A stretch of 64,000 bases of DNA from contig OU452208.1 in the NCBI GenBank assembly GCA_911728435.2, forward strand, positions 620,001 through 684,000, in the 5' to 3' direction. Origin of the DNA: Apoderus coryli. Taxonomy: Eukaryota > Arthropoda > Insecta > Coleoptera > Attelabidae. This document shows positions 11,203 through 21,600 of the stretch, one piece after another (position 1 is the stretch's first letter; each line of letters starts with the position of its first letter). The translations under genes and the position numbers were made by a program. The notes under the pieces were generated by a model. The model worked only from the letters and a program-made list of their open reading frames with translations, did no database searches and had not been told where the DNA came from.

Positions 11203-12683
11203 TTGGAAGTCGAAAGATTGAAGTCTAAGGACCCAACGTTCTATCCTAGCGCATGCTTTCGATTTTTCCCAAATATTACCTCTAAGGGCTTGTGGTCAGT
11301 GACTAGTTCGAATCGTTTCCCATACCGGTATATTTTAAAATGTTCTACCGACCAGACTAGAGCTAAAGCCTCTTTTTCGGTTGGACAATATCATTTTTCG
11401 CAGTCAGAGAGACTTTTGTTTCCATACGCGATGACTCGTGGACCGAAATTATCATATTGCAGTAAAACTGCCCCTAATCCCACCGGGCTGGCGTCAGCTA
11501 TTACTTGCGTTTTATCTTTTGGATCGTAGTAGCCTAGAGTTTTTATATTTATTAAAGCTTCCTTTAATTTCGTAAATGCTTTATTTTGTTCTTCTTTCCA
11601 ATACGTTTCAATGTTAGCGTTTTTCTTAATTTTAATCGAAGTAATTGTCTGATAGGTTCCGTGAAAGTAGCTAGGTTGGCGATCCATTTTCCGACAAAGT
11701 TTAAAAGTCCTAAGAAGCTTTGAATTTCATCAATACTTTTTGGTGCTCGAAAGTTCTGTATCACTTTAACATGGCTCTCCAATGGTTGAATTCCTTGGGC
11801 TGAAAGTTCATGACCTAGGAACTCTATTTTGTTTATTCTAAAAACGCATTTGCTTTTGTTTAGAAAAATGTTATTTTCCTTTAAAAATAAATACAAATAA
11901 ATAAACCTTTGTTGGTAATAAATGTCGTTATGTACCTGGACGATTCCGAGATCTCTATTTGATGAAAAGCATTTTTTATATCTAATCTGGAAAATATATT
12001 TGCTTTTCTAAAGTGTGGAAGTAAAATATCCATAGTAGTAAAGGATGATTTTCACGCAAAATAACTTCGTTTGCTCGTCTCATATCTATTCATATACGTA
12101 CTTCTCCGCTGTGTTTTAGAATATGCACTATAAGAGATATCCACTTGGCGGGTCCGTTCACAGCCTCAATGATGTCTGAGTCTATTAACTCTTGGAGTTT
12201 TGCTTCAACTTTAGATTCCAGTGAGATTGGAATTCTCCTATAAGGCTGACATACCGGTGGAACGGACTCGTCAATTAGAATATCGACTACAACGTCCTTA
12301 AATTTAGGAAATTGTTCTACTGAGTTTACCTCTAACCCAATTTTCAAAACCCCCAAAGCGATAGAAGTATTTTTACCTAGCAGACATCTCGACCCGTTTT
12401 TTATAACATAAAACGTAGCTATTTCATTATTGTTGCCTATAGAAATTTTGGATTTAAAGGATCCCAATACCTGAAGTGGTGTATGTTCGGGAAACTCCCG
12501 AACAAAGTATTTTATTTGTTTTTGTATGACTTTACCATTGCCCAAGATCTGGATGACATCGTCATCAATATTACTGGGTTTGTTTATTTTTGTTACTAAT
12601 CTGTGTGAAAAAAACAAGGCATTGGCTTTTTCTTCTTTGTTTAGAGTGAGATTTAGAAAGATGTTAGATTGAATAAGACACAA
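11203..12683 (-). pseudogene. Gypsy 1 reverse transcriptase and RNase H
   Basis: Reading leftwards from 12683: the RT start with PVCQPYRRIPISLESKVEAKLQ and NGPAKWISLIV (12090-12300), then an out-of-frame MRRANEVILRENHP (about 12060-12090), FHQIEISES (about 11950), the thumb CVFRINKIEFLGHELS (about 11850), and RNase H with VIADASPVGLGAVLLQYD (about 11480). The segment that should hold YxDD is missing between about 11905 and 11890. Several stops and shifts make it non-functional. Confidence 0.85.
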
Positions 12684-13025
12684 AACCCCTCGCTCTCTTC
12701 ACTCACGTTGTTTTTGTATATATTTATGAAGTTTTGCACTCAAAAACCTCCAAAATTAGTTTGTAAGAGTATCCCCCAGTATTAGTTTGTATAGTGTAAA
12801 AAGTAGTTAAAAAGTGTATTAAAAACTTATGTAAAATTTAAGTGCATTGGTGTTAATATTAAAAAACAATTGAAAATTGAACTCTGAATAAACCCCCCAG
12901 ATTGTTAAATTACTACCCCTAAAGATTAATGTTATCTTTGATACTACTATGTAAAAACGGTACATGATATTTTTTATAATAATCTATTCATATTAAACCG
13001 TACAATAGATAAAAAATACAGTCCA
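12684..13025. other. Unexplained 340-bp spacer inside gypsy 1
   Basis: AT-rich sequence between the protease and RT fragments with no coding continuity and no visible terminal repeats. The residues on its two sides appear to cover overlapping parts of the polyprotein, so it may be a rearrangement joint or a decayed insertion. Confidence 0.4.
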
Positions 13026-13570
13026 TTATTTACACGAATTTATGGTGGTGAAAAACGTCAAATTCTCCAACAGTGTACTACTTCCATAGCCAAAAAGAAG
13101 TTTAGTGGGATTTTTTATTTGATCGCACACTTTTACATTTTGTTTATTCAAAGAACCCCAAGTTTTGTCATCAATTATGTTGGTTTTGCTTCCAGAATCT
13201 ATGAGCATATCTAGTGGAATACCCCCAAGATTACATTTAATGACACTATCATCATCGATTTGGAATACATAGTCTATTTCTTCTGAACCAAGATTATTAA
13301 CTTCCCCTGACCCGGAATGTTCTTTTGAACGGTTACACATCGTGTTCCGCCATTTATTATTAAATTGCTGTGCGTTTTTTTGGGTACGATCAAATAAAAA
13401 ATCCTCGTGCGCCCTTTTACGAGTTTTTGTATAACAATAATCCTTCCTTTACACTGAAAAGGCTGTATAGGCAACAGGTTTGCCATTATGGTCAAGAGCC
13501 TGTTTACAAAATAAAATGGACATTTTACTAAGCTTTGTACGATATGCATATGAGGCCAATATCCCCTCAA
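13026..13570 (-). pseudogene. Gypsy 1 protease with remnant gag
   Basis: The protease is recognised by IPLDMLIDSGSKTNIIDDKTW, with the DSG active-site triad, at about 13200. Upstream, a second frame with stops fills the space where gag should be; no clear zinc knuckle or capsid is seen, and only about 200 bp separate it from the 5' LTR region. Confidence 0.65.
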
Positions 13571-13765
13571 TTTGATTGGTTTATCCTTGCCCTCATAACA
13601 ACGAGGTGTTCTTTTTCTCGGATTGATGCGGAGTTTTTCCCCTTAATGGATTTGATCACACGGGTTAATATTGCCTGCATACCTTCGCATTCGTCTTTTA
13701 TTGCTATTTTATACTAAATAAAAAGCCGACATACTTACCTTTGTTCAATGATAATATCCAAATTA

Positions 13766-13777
13766 CACTCGTCGCCA
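13766..13777 (-). promoter_or_regulatory. Primer-binding site of gypsy 1
   Basis: On the minus strand the LTR ends in ACA, then AG, then TGGCGACGAGTG. A TGG start complementary to the tRNA CCA end, placed just inside the 5' LTR, is the expected layout. The tRNA (possibly Arg) was not verified. Confidence 0.55.
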
Positions 13778-14333
13778 CTTGTAATGTTCACTAATTAATG
13801 ATATTTTATAGTAAATTAAAACACAGATTTGTTACCAAAGACCTTAATAACACAGGAGACCACATTGTTTACGTTTTCAGGGTTAGCAAACATCGTCCCT
13901 TCCTCTATTTATCCTAATACAAGCATTGCCAGACTTACAAATGTATTTGGAATATCTTTAAATTTTTGTCACAACAAATAAGAAATGAGCGATGTAAATA
14001 ATTATTTGTAACTAGGATGTTAATAAAAAATTTTATTACTATACTTAGGTTATAAATTAGTTCATTTTAAGATTAAATTGTACAAAACGGGATAATTATT
14101 TTATTTTAGGAATTATTCTCATAGTAAAATAAAGCACACTACGGCAACATCGTTTACAACTTTACGCGTCTTTTACGACAGAACACGGCGTTATGAATGA
14201 AATTATAATTTGCGACGTTGACGTTGAGAAACACTCATGTCATTAGCGCTTTTCATCGTTTTTTGAAGTATTTTCCAGTTTTGCGATATTCTTGAGTGTG
14301 TTTTTTTAAACTTTAAATATTTATTGAATAACT

Positions 14334-15731
14334 ATGGTTCGTGGTTGTGTAGTTTGTGGAAAAGTGGATAGTTTATTTCCAGATTTAACTTTTCACAGGT
14401 AAGTGTGGTTATGTTTGGAAATTTGTGTGTGTTTGGTGTTAGTTTACACAGTGGCGGGGTTTGTTTGATATGATAAATTTGTTACATTTTGAATTTTTAT
14501 TTCTATTAAATTATTAGTAACAAAAGCAAACAGATACTTTCTGAAAATAATGTTGGTTCATTTACGCCCAACAATGTAACCGCTTAGTAATTCAAAGCAG
14601 CATTAAAGAAGTAAGTGGTAAATCTACGTAGGATATTACCTCCCTAGCTCTGGAGTATCTTTCTTTAGTTGGCATTGCTAAAGGACCACTTTTGCCAAAA
14701 AATCCATGGTTATGCTCGGATCATTTTTTCCCAGAGGATCTGGCAACGATATCTAAGGGAGCAAGATTCGTTAGAAAGGGTGCAAATCCTCGACGGTGTG
14801 AAGGTGTTTTATTTTTGGATGATGCATCCACTAGGTAAAAAATATTTATAATTATATTTATTATATTATAATAATAATTTATATTCTTCTAGCTCTGACT
14901 CAACCACAGATGTTAGGTCTGTGGACTCATCTGTTTTTGGAACACCTCCAATACCGAAAGAATATCCTAAGTAAGTTCTGTTATTATTATTTTTTGGATG
15001 AAATTAAACTAGCTAAGTAGGTATGTGCATTAACCGCATTTATATCCATTTTTAGGATTGCTCAGCTATTCTTAGAAAAAACTATTATGGAGTCCACTGT
15101 TTCAACCGCTAATATGGGGTCCCTAGTCAAAAGGTATTATTAAAAAGGCTTTTTAATATTTTGATATCTTGAATTAATACATATTTTAGGTCTGAAAGTA
15201 TAATTGTTAAATCTATTCCTGGCACCTCCAGAGCCAGTTTCATTAGAAGCCAACAAGGGTTCAACCAGTTCGCTGTGACAGAAACTGCATCAGAAGCAGG
15301 AGAATCCCATTCTGATATAATTGAAGCCCCTGTAGCTAGTGCAAAAATTGGAAGTAAAATTACACCAACATGTTTCAGAAGCGGGTGATATAAAGGGGCT
15401 GAAGCTAAATGTTGGTATATTTGGTACATTATTCAAATTTACATTTTACCGTTATGAAATTTTGATATTTGTTCATAAAAAGCTCTTTTTTAGTATAATT
15501 TACCAGGGGCTTGATATTTTTTAGGAAAAGGCGTTATCCGGGTGATATGGATAGTAGTGACTTTTCAACCCCTACTAAGAGAAGAAAAAATATAGGAATT
15601 TTAAAAAATAAAATAACGTGCCAAAGGAAAAGAATACACACCTTACAAAATCAAGTTAGACGACTTAAAATCCGCGTAAAATCATTAAAAGATCTATTGA
15701 TAGTTTTAAGGAACAAATCACAGATACCGTG
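14334..15731 (+). pseudogene. THAP-coiled-coil N-terminal part of P-type transposase
   Basis: Exons with GT-AG sites: 14334-14398 (MVRGCVVCGKVDSLFPDLTFH, the first Cys pair of a THAP finger), 14669-14834 (LCSDHFFPEDL, the Cys-x2-His pair), 14893-14970, 15056-15133, 15190-15384 and 15525 onward. Phases fit between all of these except exon 1 to exon 2, where a THAP middle exon carrying the FP...R...W core appears to be lost. The last exon is basic and predicted coiled coil (QNQVRRLKIRVKSLKDLL), as in P and THAP9 proteins. THAP fingers bind the element ends. Everything downstream (GTP-binding and catalytic regions) is missing. Confidence 0.78.
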
Positions 15732-16040
15732 AAGCTGGCGAAAAAATCAGAGGTGACTTTTATCATGGGCGATTTTAATGCCAAAGTAGGAAGTACACCA
15801 CGAGAGGATATTACCGGTATATACGGATTAGGTACAGCAAACGATAGAGGAGACCGGCTAGTTCAGTTCTGCCAGGAACATGATTTCATTGTCTCAATCA
15901 CCTTTTTTAAACTTCCAAATAGAAGGCTCTATACGTGGACCTCTAGCGCCCATACCCCTGAAAGAATTATTCGCAATCAAATAGACTTCATGCTTATTAA
16001 AAAGCGATACAGAAACTGCATAAAGTCTGCAAAAACATAA
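15707..16040 (+). pseudogene. RTE-type LINE endonuclease fragment
   Basis: About 100 residues of an apurinic-type endonuclease: FIMGDFNAKVGSTPRED, NDRGDRLVQFCQEHDF, RRLYTWTSSAHTPERIIRNQ, IDFMLIKKRY. This is characteristic of RTE-clade LINEs. It begins directly after the THAP coiled coil, in a different frame, and is truncated at both ends. Confidence 0.85.
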
Positions 16041-16434
16041 TTAATTTGTATGTTCATAGTAGATAATTATTATTTATTATCATTGTGTATAATTTAATAT
16101 ATATAGCTAAAAATAAACTATTGAGAATAATGTGCCTTTTTTTATTTCCTGACTTCCTATTTGTAATGCATAAAATGATTTTAAAATTAGATTATCTTCA
16201 AATTATACATAAATATATTAATTTAAGTATCGAAATGAAGGTTTTTCATCTATATCAATAAATACCTACTACAAAGAAAGATTAACAGACTTTCTTAGCG
16301 AATACCTTATACATATTAATATTTAAATTATTTTACTGAAAAACTCATTCCAATTAAATATTGACTAAATTTCAGTTTCAAAATAAGTTGAATAGCGGTT
16401 AAATTCTCGGCACGTTGGCTTTTTAATGTATGCT
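16041..16434. repeat. Diverged terminal repeat of the Mutator-like family, inside P1
   Basis: It matches the right arm of the element at 23430-27669 (shared 'ctattgagaataatgtgcc' and 'aatgaaggtttttca') and ends in the same TTTTAATGTATGCT. An AT-rich segment at about 16260-16375 interrupts it. The left arm is not present. Confidence 0.7.
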
Positions 16435-16713
16435 ATTAATTATATATTATGTATTGTATACATAGTTCAAAAGCAGTCAGCGATCAGTACGCCACTGGCT
16501 GCAGAACGCATACCGGAGATTACAACGTTGCCAATGAGCAACTTGAAGGCGACAAGGATAAGTCTTTCCCTCTCTTACACATTACTTGTTCACAAGTAAT
16601 GTTGGCTCGTGTTTGAAAGCACGTTATCAATGAAATATTTTGTCTCCTGTGTTACTAAGGTCTTTGTTTGTTACACATACTTTTAATGTTAACTATTCGG
16701 GTGTTCATCTACA

Positions 16714-17121
16714 ACTAACTGATTTTATATTTTATTACAGAATTTCTCACTTTTACCCTTAGTCATCTATACAATACCTATTAGGCGTAAAAAGATGATA
16801 TGGAATTATGATATGCTTATAATAATAAATAGATATATACTACAGAATATAATAATAATACTCTACAACCATAATTGTATACCTGAACAATCTCCTGTAC
16901 AACTGGAACTGATAGTCAAGGTCAGCCCTTGTGCAATAATTCTATGTTAGAGCCTATTTGATTAGTTCTAGTAGTTAAACATTGCACTGCACAAACTTAA
17001 AAAAAAAATAATTTCTCCTTAAAAAAATAATATAAATAAAACACCAAATGTAATTCCGCAAAACCTTTATTATTACTACCATTATGAACGAAATTTACCA
17101 ATAATTTTTCAAGTACCATAT
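16714..17121. other. Intergenic spacer, 3' side of the Cys-rich gene
   Basis: AT-rich sequence without coding signal. A minus-strand AATAAA (17066-17071) lies about 50 bases past the stop codon of the cysteine-rich gene and is a plausible polyadenylation signal. Confidence 0.55.
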
Positions 17122-18631
17122 TCATTTCGTTTTACATTGCAATGACGTACACTTCCTCACCGGTATCAACGATGGCCGACTAATCAACTTCTCCACCCTC
17201 TTATTACCACCTCCACTAGTACTACACCCTTCGTTCACGCTCTTACAAGCCTCATTCACTTCTCTCGCAATATCACACACGACAAAACTACTTTGCGTCA
17301 ATTCCTTCTTCCTAACTTTCCCCTTCACAATGTTCTCACAACCTCGGTCGCTCTTAACATTCTTCAATCCAGCCACCAAACTTTCAACATCGCTCAAACC
17401 CTCAACGAAATCAAATATCTCATTCCCCGTATTTATATTAGTTTCCTCGTAACATTCATTATTCCCCTTAATATTAAATTTATCACTCCCGGTATAAACA
17501 ATTTCCGGCGAAATCAAATATGTTCTCCTTCCACACAAAGCTTCAATATTTGACGGTTGCACTCTACTTTTCTCTACAATTTCGTCAATTTTTTCAAAAA
17601 TCTTTCCGACATCACCTCCAGTACTGCTCTCCTCATGTCGCGCTCGTTTCACCTCACTCATAACCTCAAAACTGTGCGGAGACCTCGCACGCTTCGCATA
17701 ACACCTACTGAAACCGCCGTCGTCCCCAAAAATCCCATTGAACGAGCTAAACTGTTGCCCAAAATCATGATCTGACTTCAATACATTCAAACCATCACTT
17801 ACATATTTGTGCTGTGCATCCTCAGCATCGCTCTGGCACAAGATAGCGTCACATAGTGCATCTAACATGATGCGCTGTTCGTAATTGTTATGCCCCAATG
17901 TTTCCATCTCGATCCTCTTCAAACAATCCAAATTCTCACTGATATCTATCAATTCAGGCAAATCCCGTCGATTATTGCAATCCATATCGATCTCCAGTGG
18001 CGTTACATGGTACTTTTTACCAGAAATTGGACTCAAAAAATCGATAGTATTGTTACTTAACGGTGAATCAAACCAAGAATAATTTTGTGATGGTTTGCCA
18101 AATTTTGAAAAATTCTTCTCCATTATTGGTGTGTAATTTGGAATTGTATTAAATAGTGGATACGTATGCATCGGGGAGTCATTTAATAGTTTCTTTTCTT
18201 GGGCATTATCTTTACTAGCGCGATTTTCTTTTGAATTATTTGCACATTTACTACATGGAGCGTTTCTTGTGCAATGACAAGCGCAGTTGACTATTACTTT
18301 CCTTGCTTTAAACCTTAAAAATTAGTAATCAACCAGACAATATTTGAAAATAACTTTGCAATAAAAAGTAAACAAACCTTTTGCAAGCCACAGCTTCCCC
18401 TTGCATCATCACAGATACAGCGCCATCCTGCGGACAATTACATCCGGTATATTTCGCTTGTGTTTGTGTCATATTACATCTTTTGTTCTTTTTCACTTCA
18501 GTTGTTTGAGATTCATTAGTGCTTGTTTCCTGTATTGGACAATTAGCTTTCAAATGGTCCATACGCATATTAATATAGTCAGCACCTTCTTCCGATGAAT
18601 AATCGGGCTTCTTGGAATGTGCATGACATAC
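17122..18631 (-). CDS. Exons 3 and 4 of the Cys-rich gene
   Basis: Exon 3 (18631-18378) encodes VCHAHSKKPDYSSEEGADY to the first Cys cluster; the 64-base intron 18377-18314 is the only compact one. Exon 4 (18313-17122) completes the cluster with RFKARKVIVNCACHC and runs 396 codons to the stop. The long uninterrupted frame amid decayed repeats argues that it is under selection. Confidence 0.8.
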
Positions 18632-21600
18632 CTAAATATGTTTTAATTAAAAAAATAATAACATAGAATTTGAACAAGCAACTAGACGCTTTCTGATCTG
18701 AACTCATGTTTCTGTTGGACATATGTGCAACTAGCCTATTAATTGTGAGATTAAACTCGCCCAGTGGGAACGAGACGCCGCACAGTGGGGTATTTGAGCA
18801 ATCTGGCCGGCCATAAATCGATTTCGTAAACTTTATCGCAGGTAGAAAATACGTGTATTTTATAAGCAGGGATAGTTTAGGCATATAATAAACCCCTTCT
18901 CAACCTTATAGCACACTGTTCACAATCGTACGATCAGTTGAAATTCGGCTATCCTAAAGCAGACATATTAATTTCCGCCGTAGTTAGCAGATGTGTAGTT
19001 AAAGAGTGTTGTGATTTGTATTGTTTATTTAGACTTATAAAATAATAAATTATGGATCGTGGAGAACCAGGTAAGTGTGTTTAGTTTTCACAAATCTTAG
19101 TTATATAATGCATTTTAGTAATTTTAAAATTAGCTTTTTCTATTGATAGTTTGTTTTCATGATTTTTTTTCAATCTAGTTTTACTTTGTAGGAACAAAGT
19201 TGTACTTCCGGATATTTCCAGGAATCGATATCAGTTTGTTTTGAAAGTTTAGGCTTTGTTCTTCAAAAAATGTAATTTTTTTTTGCGAAAAAATGCGATT
19301 TTGTAAATTATTGCTATTTAAAGCAAATAACTACATGTAAAATCGTTAAAATAACTACTGGTATTAATTATTTCCTTTTTCCGTTCTTAATTGTTGTTTT
19401 TTTTTTTCAGGGCCGTCAAATGTACGAGTACTGACTAGAAAACATTTATTTTCTATTATGCAGCGACAAAATTTGAATACCATGAACGAAAAGTTGGAAT
19501 TTCTAGAAAACCATCTTCTCGAATCGGAAGATTTTTCAACGGAGCAAATTAGTACACTAAAGCACGATTTGTCACATTTTAAGTCAGAAGTAAAGAGCAG
19601 GTGGTCTAAAGCGTTAAGAAAAGAAGAATACTTCTTAAAGAAAAATAACGAATGGCTCCAAGGAACATTTCATATTCCAAAGGTTGTAAAGAGACCCGGT
19701 CGACCTGCAAAGTTGTTTGAGGCATCAAGTGAGAGGACTAAAAGAAGAAAAACCGAAGGGCTTCGCAAAACAACTAACTTAGAGGTGCTCACTTACGCGA
19801 CGCAGTCTAAGCTAGTAGAAAGTGGCAAAAGAGATGCTTCCTTAGTTCTAAGAGAAATTACAAGTACCCCAAAACGAGCAACAAAATATAAGAAAGCTTT
19901 TTCTCGTACTCAGTTAGAAAGTGTCAGCTCTCAATTGTCGCCGAAGCAGGCTATTGCCATGTTTGTTGCAGCAGGACTTTCCAGGAGGCAGTACGAAATA
20001 ATAAGAAGCACTCAGAGAAAGTTATTTCCTTGTTATAGTCTTCTACAAAAAGCTAAACTAGAGTGCTACCCTGATAAGGCAGCATACTTAATTTTCGGAT
20101 TATGCAAAGGAAACTGCAGAAATCTACATCCAGCTCTTCCCGTGGCATCCAATGACTCCCACTATGCACAAAATATTAATTCATGGCCCAATGGTTATCG
20201 AAAATGCGCTGCTTCCGATAGGTCAATTATCAGAGGAGGCATCAGAAGCACGTAATAGGCATTTCAGGATCTATCGCCAAAATTTTGCAAGAAAGTTTTC
20301 AAGAGAATCTTGCAATTTGGATGTGTTGAATAGGCTGTTGCTTACTTCCGATCCTATTATAACTGGAATGAGACCAATACCTAAAAAGCATAGTAAACCG
20401 TTTTCCAAAGAAACACTAACTTTGTTACTTTCGGCTTCACCTAATGTGCAAACAGAGTCGCAGTCGGAATCATCAACGGATGATGAAGAAGAGACTGTTG
20501 ATTCAGACGAGGAAGGATGGGATTCATCCAGTTAAAACATTTTTTTATTCGAATTTTTTTATAATATGTTTGTAAAATTAATAATAAAGTTACCCAAATG
20601 TAGATTACTAGTGGACACACTGTACATACGTGTCTATTTTTTTGGTTTTACTATAAATTATACTTACAAATATCCTAAATTTACACAATTCTTCCTGAAG
20701 TATAACTTATTTGATTTATATATTTTTGGCCGCCCAGATTGCTCAAATACCCCACTGTGCGCCGACGCTTTGGATTTAAACACAATAATCTATGACACGT
20801 TCAACGGCTAAAAAACTCTTGGTGAGTGGCGTTATCTGACACCTGCAAGTTCAGAAGAATTCTACTATTATTTTTTAAATTAAAGATACTGACTACGATT
20901 ATCTGAAGTCATTTAATTAATACGAAGCAATATATTATATTCAGTCACCAACACTATTTATTTTATTTCATTAAAGTACTGATTACCTCCCTGCCTTTAG
21001 AGGACTGACTAATTCACACTACAGAGGCTTACGATATCCACAAATTAATACTCACTATTTCGAGGAAATGATTCGACACAAAACAAAAGAATAAATTTCG
21101 AAACTTACAACTATTAGGGTTATTCTTTCGTAGTGATTGATCTGAACAAGTGAATGTGATTAAACTGAATGTGATTATACTGAACTAAATATTTGGCGAA
21201 ACCGAAAGATCATCTTTTTTTGGGATTGTCTTTCACTTAACCTCGAAAACTTGTGAAAACAACCAAATCTGCTCTGAAAACTGGAAAATTATTTCTTCCA
21301 TGATATTATTCTCCATGTTTTAAACTTTTACAATTTATTGGTTTGATTCGAAATCATATTCCAATTATTATCTCTCAATATTCAATACTTTTAGAGGTTA
21401 ACTGTTAACTGAACGAACTAACCGGTACCTAGAGGTTGGTCAGTTATCGGAAAGGGGGTAGGAATTTTAATGAGTTTGGTTGAAGTGACCGATGTCGAAA
21501 GAATACGCACAATCGTGAATGAACTGACAATTTTCAGATTGTTCAAAGGCTGGTTTAGCCAACAAATAATCATAAGAATATGACTAGTGTATAGTTATAG

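Larger units (their letters stand above)
13836..16666 (+). mobile_element. P-type transposon with THAP gene (P1)
   Basis: The ends are CAAAGACCTTARTAACACAG (25-bp TIR, one mismatch). An 8-bp target duplication TTTGTTAC (13828-13835 and 16667-16674) lies in the gypsy LTR; the other LTR has one copy. The element encodes the N-terminal half of a THAP/coiled-coil protein; the catalytic part is absent. In its place are a piece of an RTE endonuclease and a Mutator-type terminal repeat. P superfamily is inferred from THAP, TIR and TSD together. Confidence 0.82.
4548..16713 (-). mobile_element. Ty3/gypsy retrotransposon 1, decayed and interrupted three times
   Basis: Minus-strand order: 5' LTR (16713 to 13780), a primer-binding-like TGGCGACGAG two bases inside it (13766-13777), remnant gag/protease (13570-13026), RT (12683-11564), RNase H (11687-11203), integrase (11202-10566, then 7748-7266, then 4877-4653), 3' LTR. 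The interruptions are family R copy C (4878-7265), a Harbinger element (7752-10565) and a P-type element in the 5' LTR (13836-16666). Gag is mostly missing, RT has lost the block with the YxDD motif, and there are several frameshifts, so it is inactive. No envelope gene is seen. Confidence 0.88.

Noticed and set aside
12684..13025. A possible solo LTR or MITE inside gypsy 1
   Set aside because: No terminal repeats or target duplication could be found, so left as unexplained spacer.
15127..15429. A 100-residue minus-strand frame
   Set aside because: Antisense to the THAP protein exons, whose phases fit on the plus strand.
17293..18082. Several plus-strand frames of 65-86 residues
   Set aside because: Shadows of the long minus-strand exon 4 of the Cys-rich gene.
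20566..20811. An 81-residue frame at the Transib right end
   Set aside because: It crosses the terminal repeat and TSD and has no family features.
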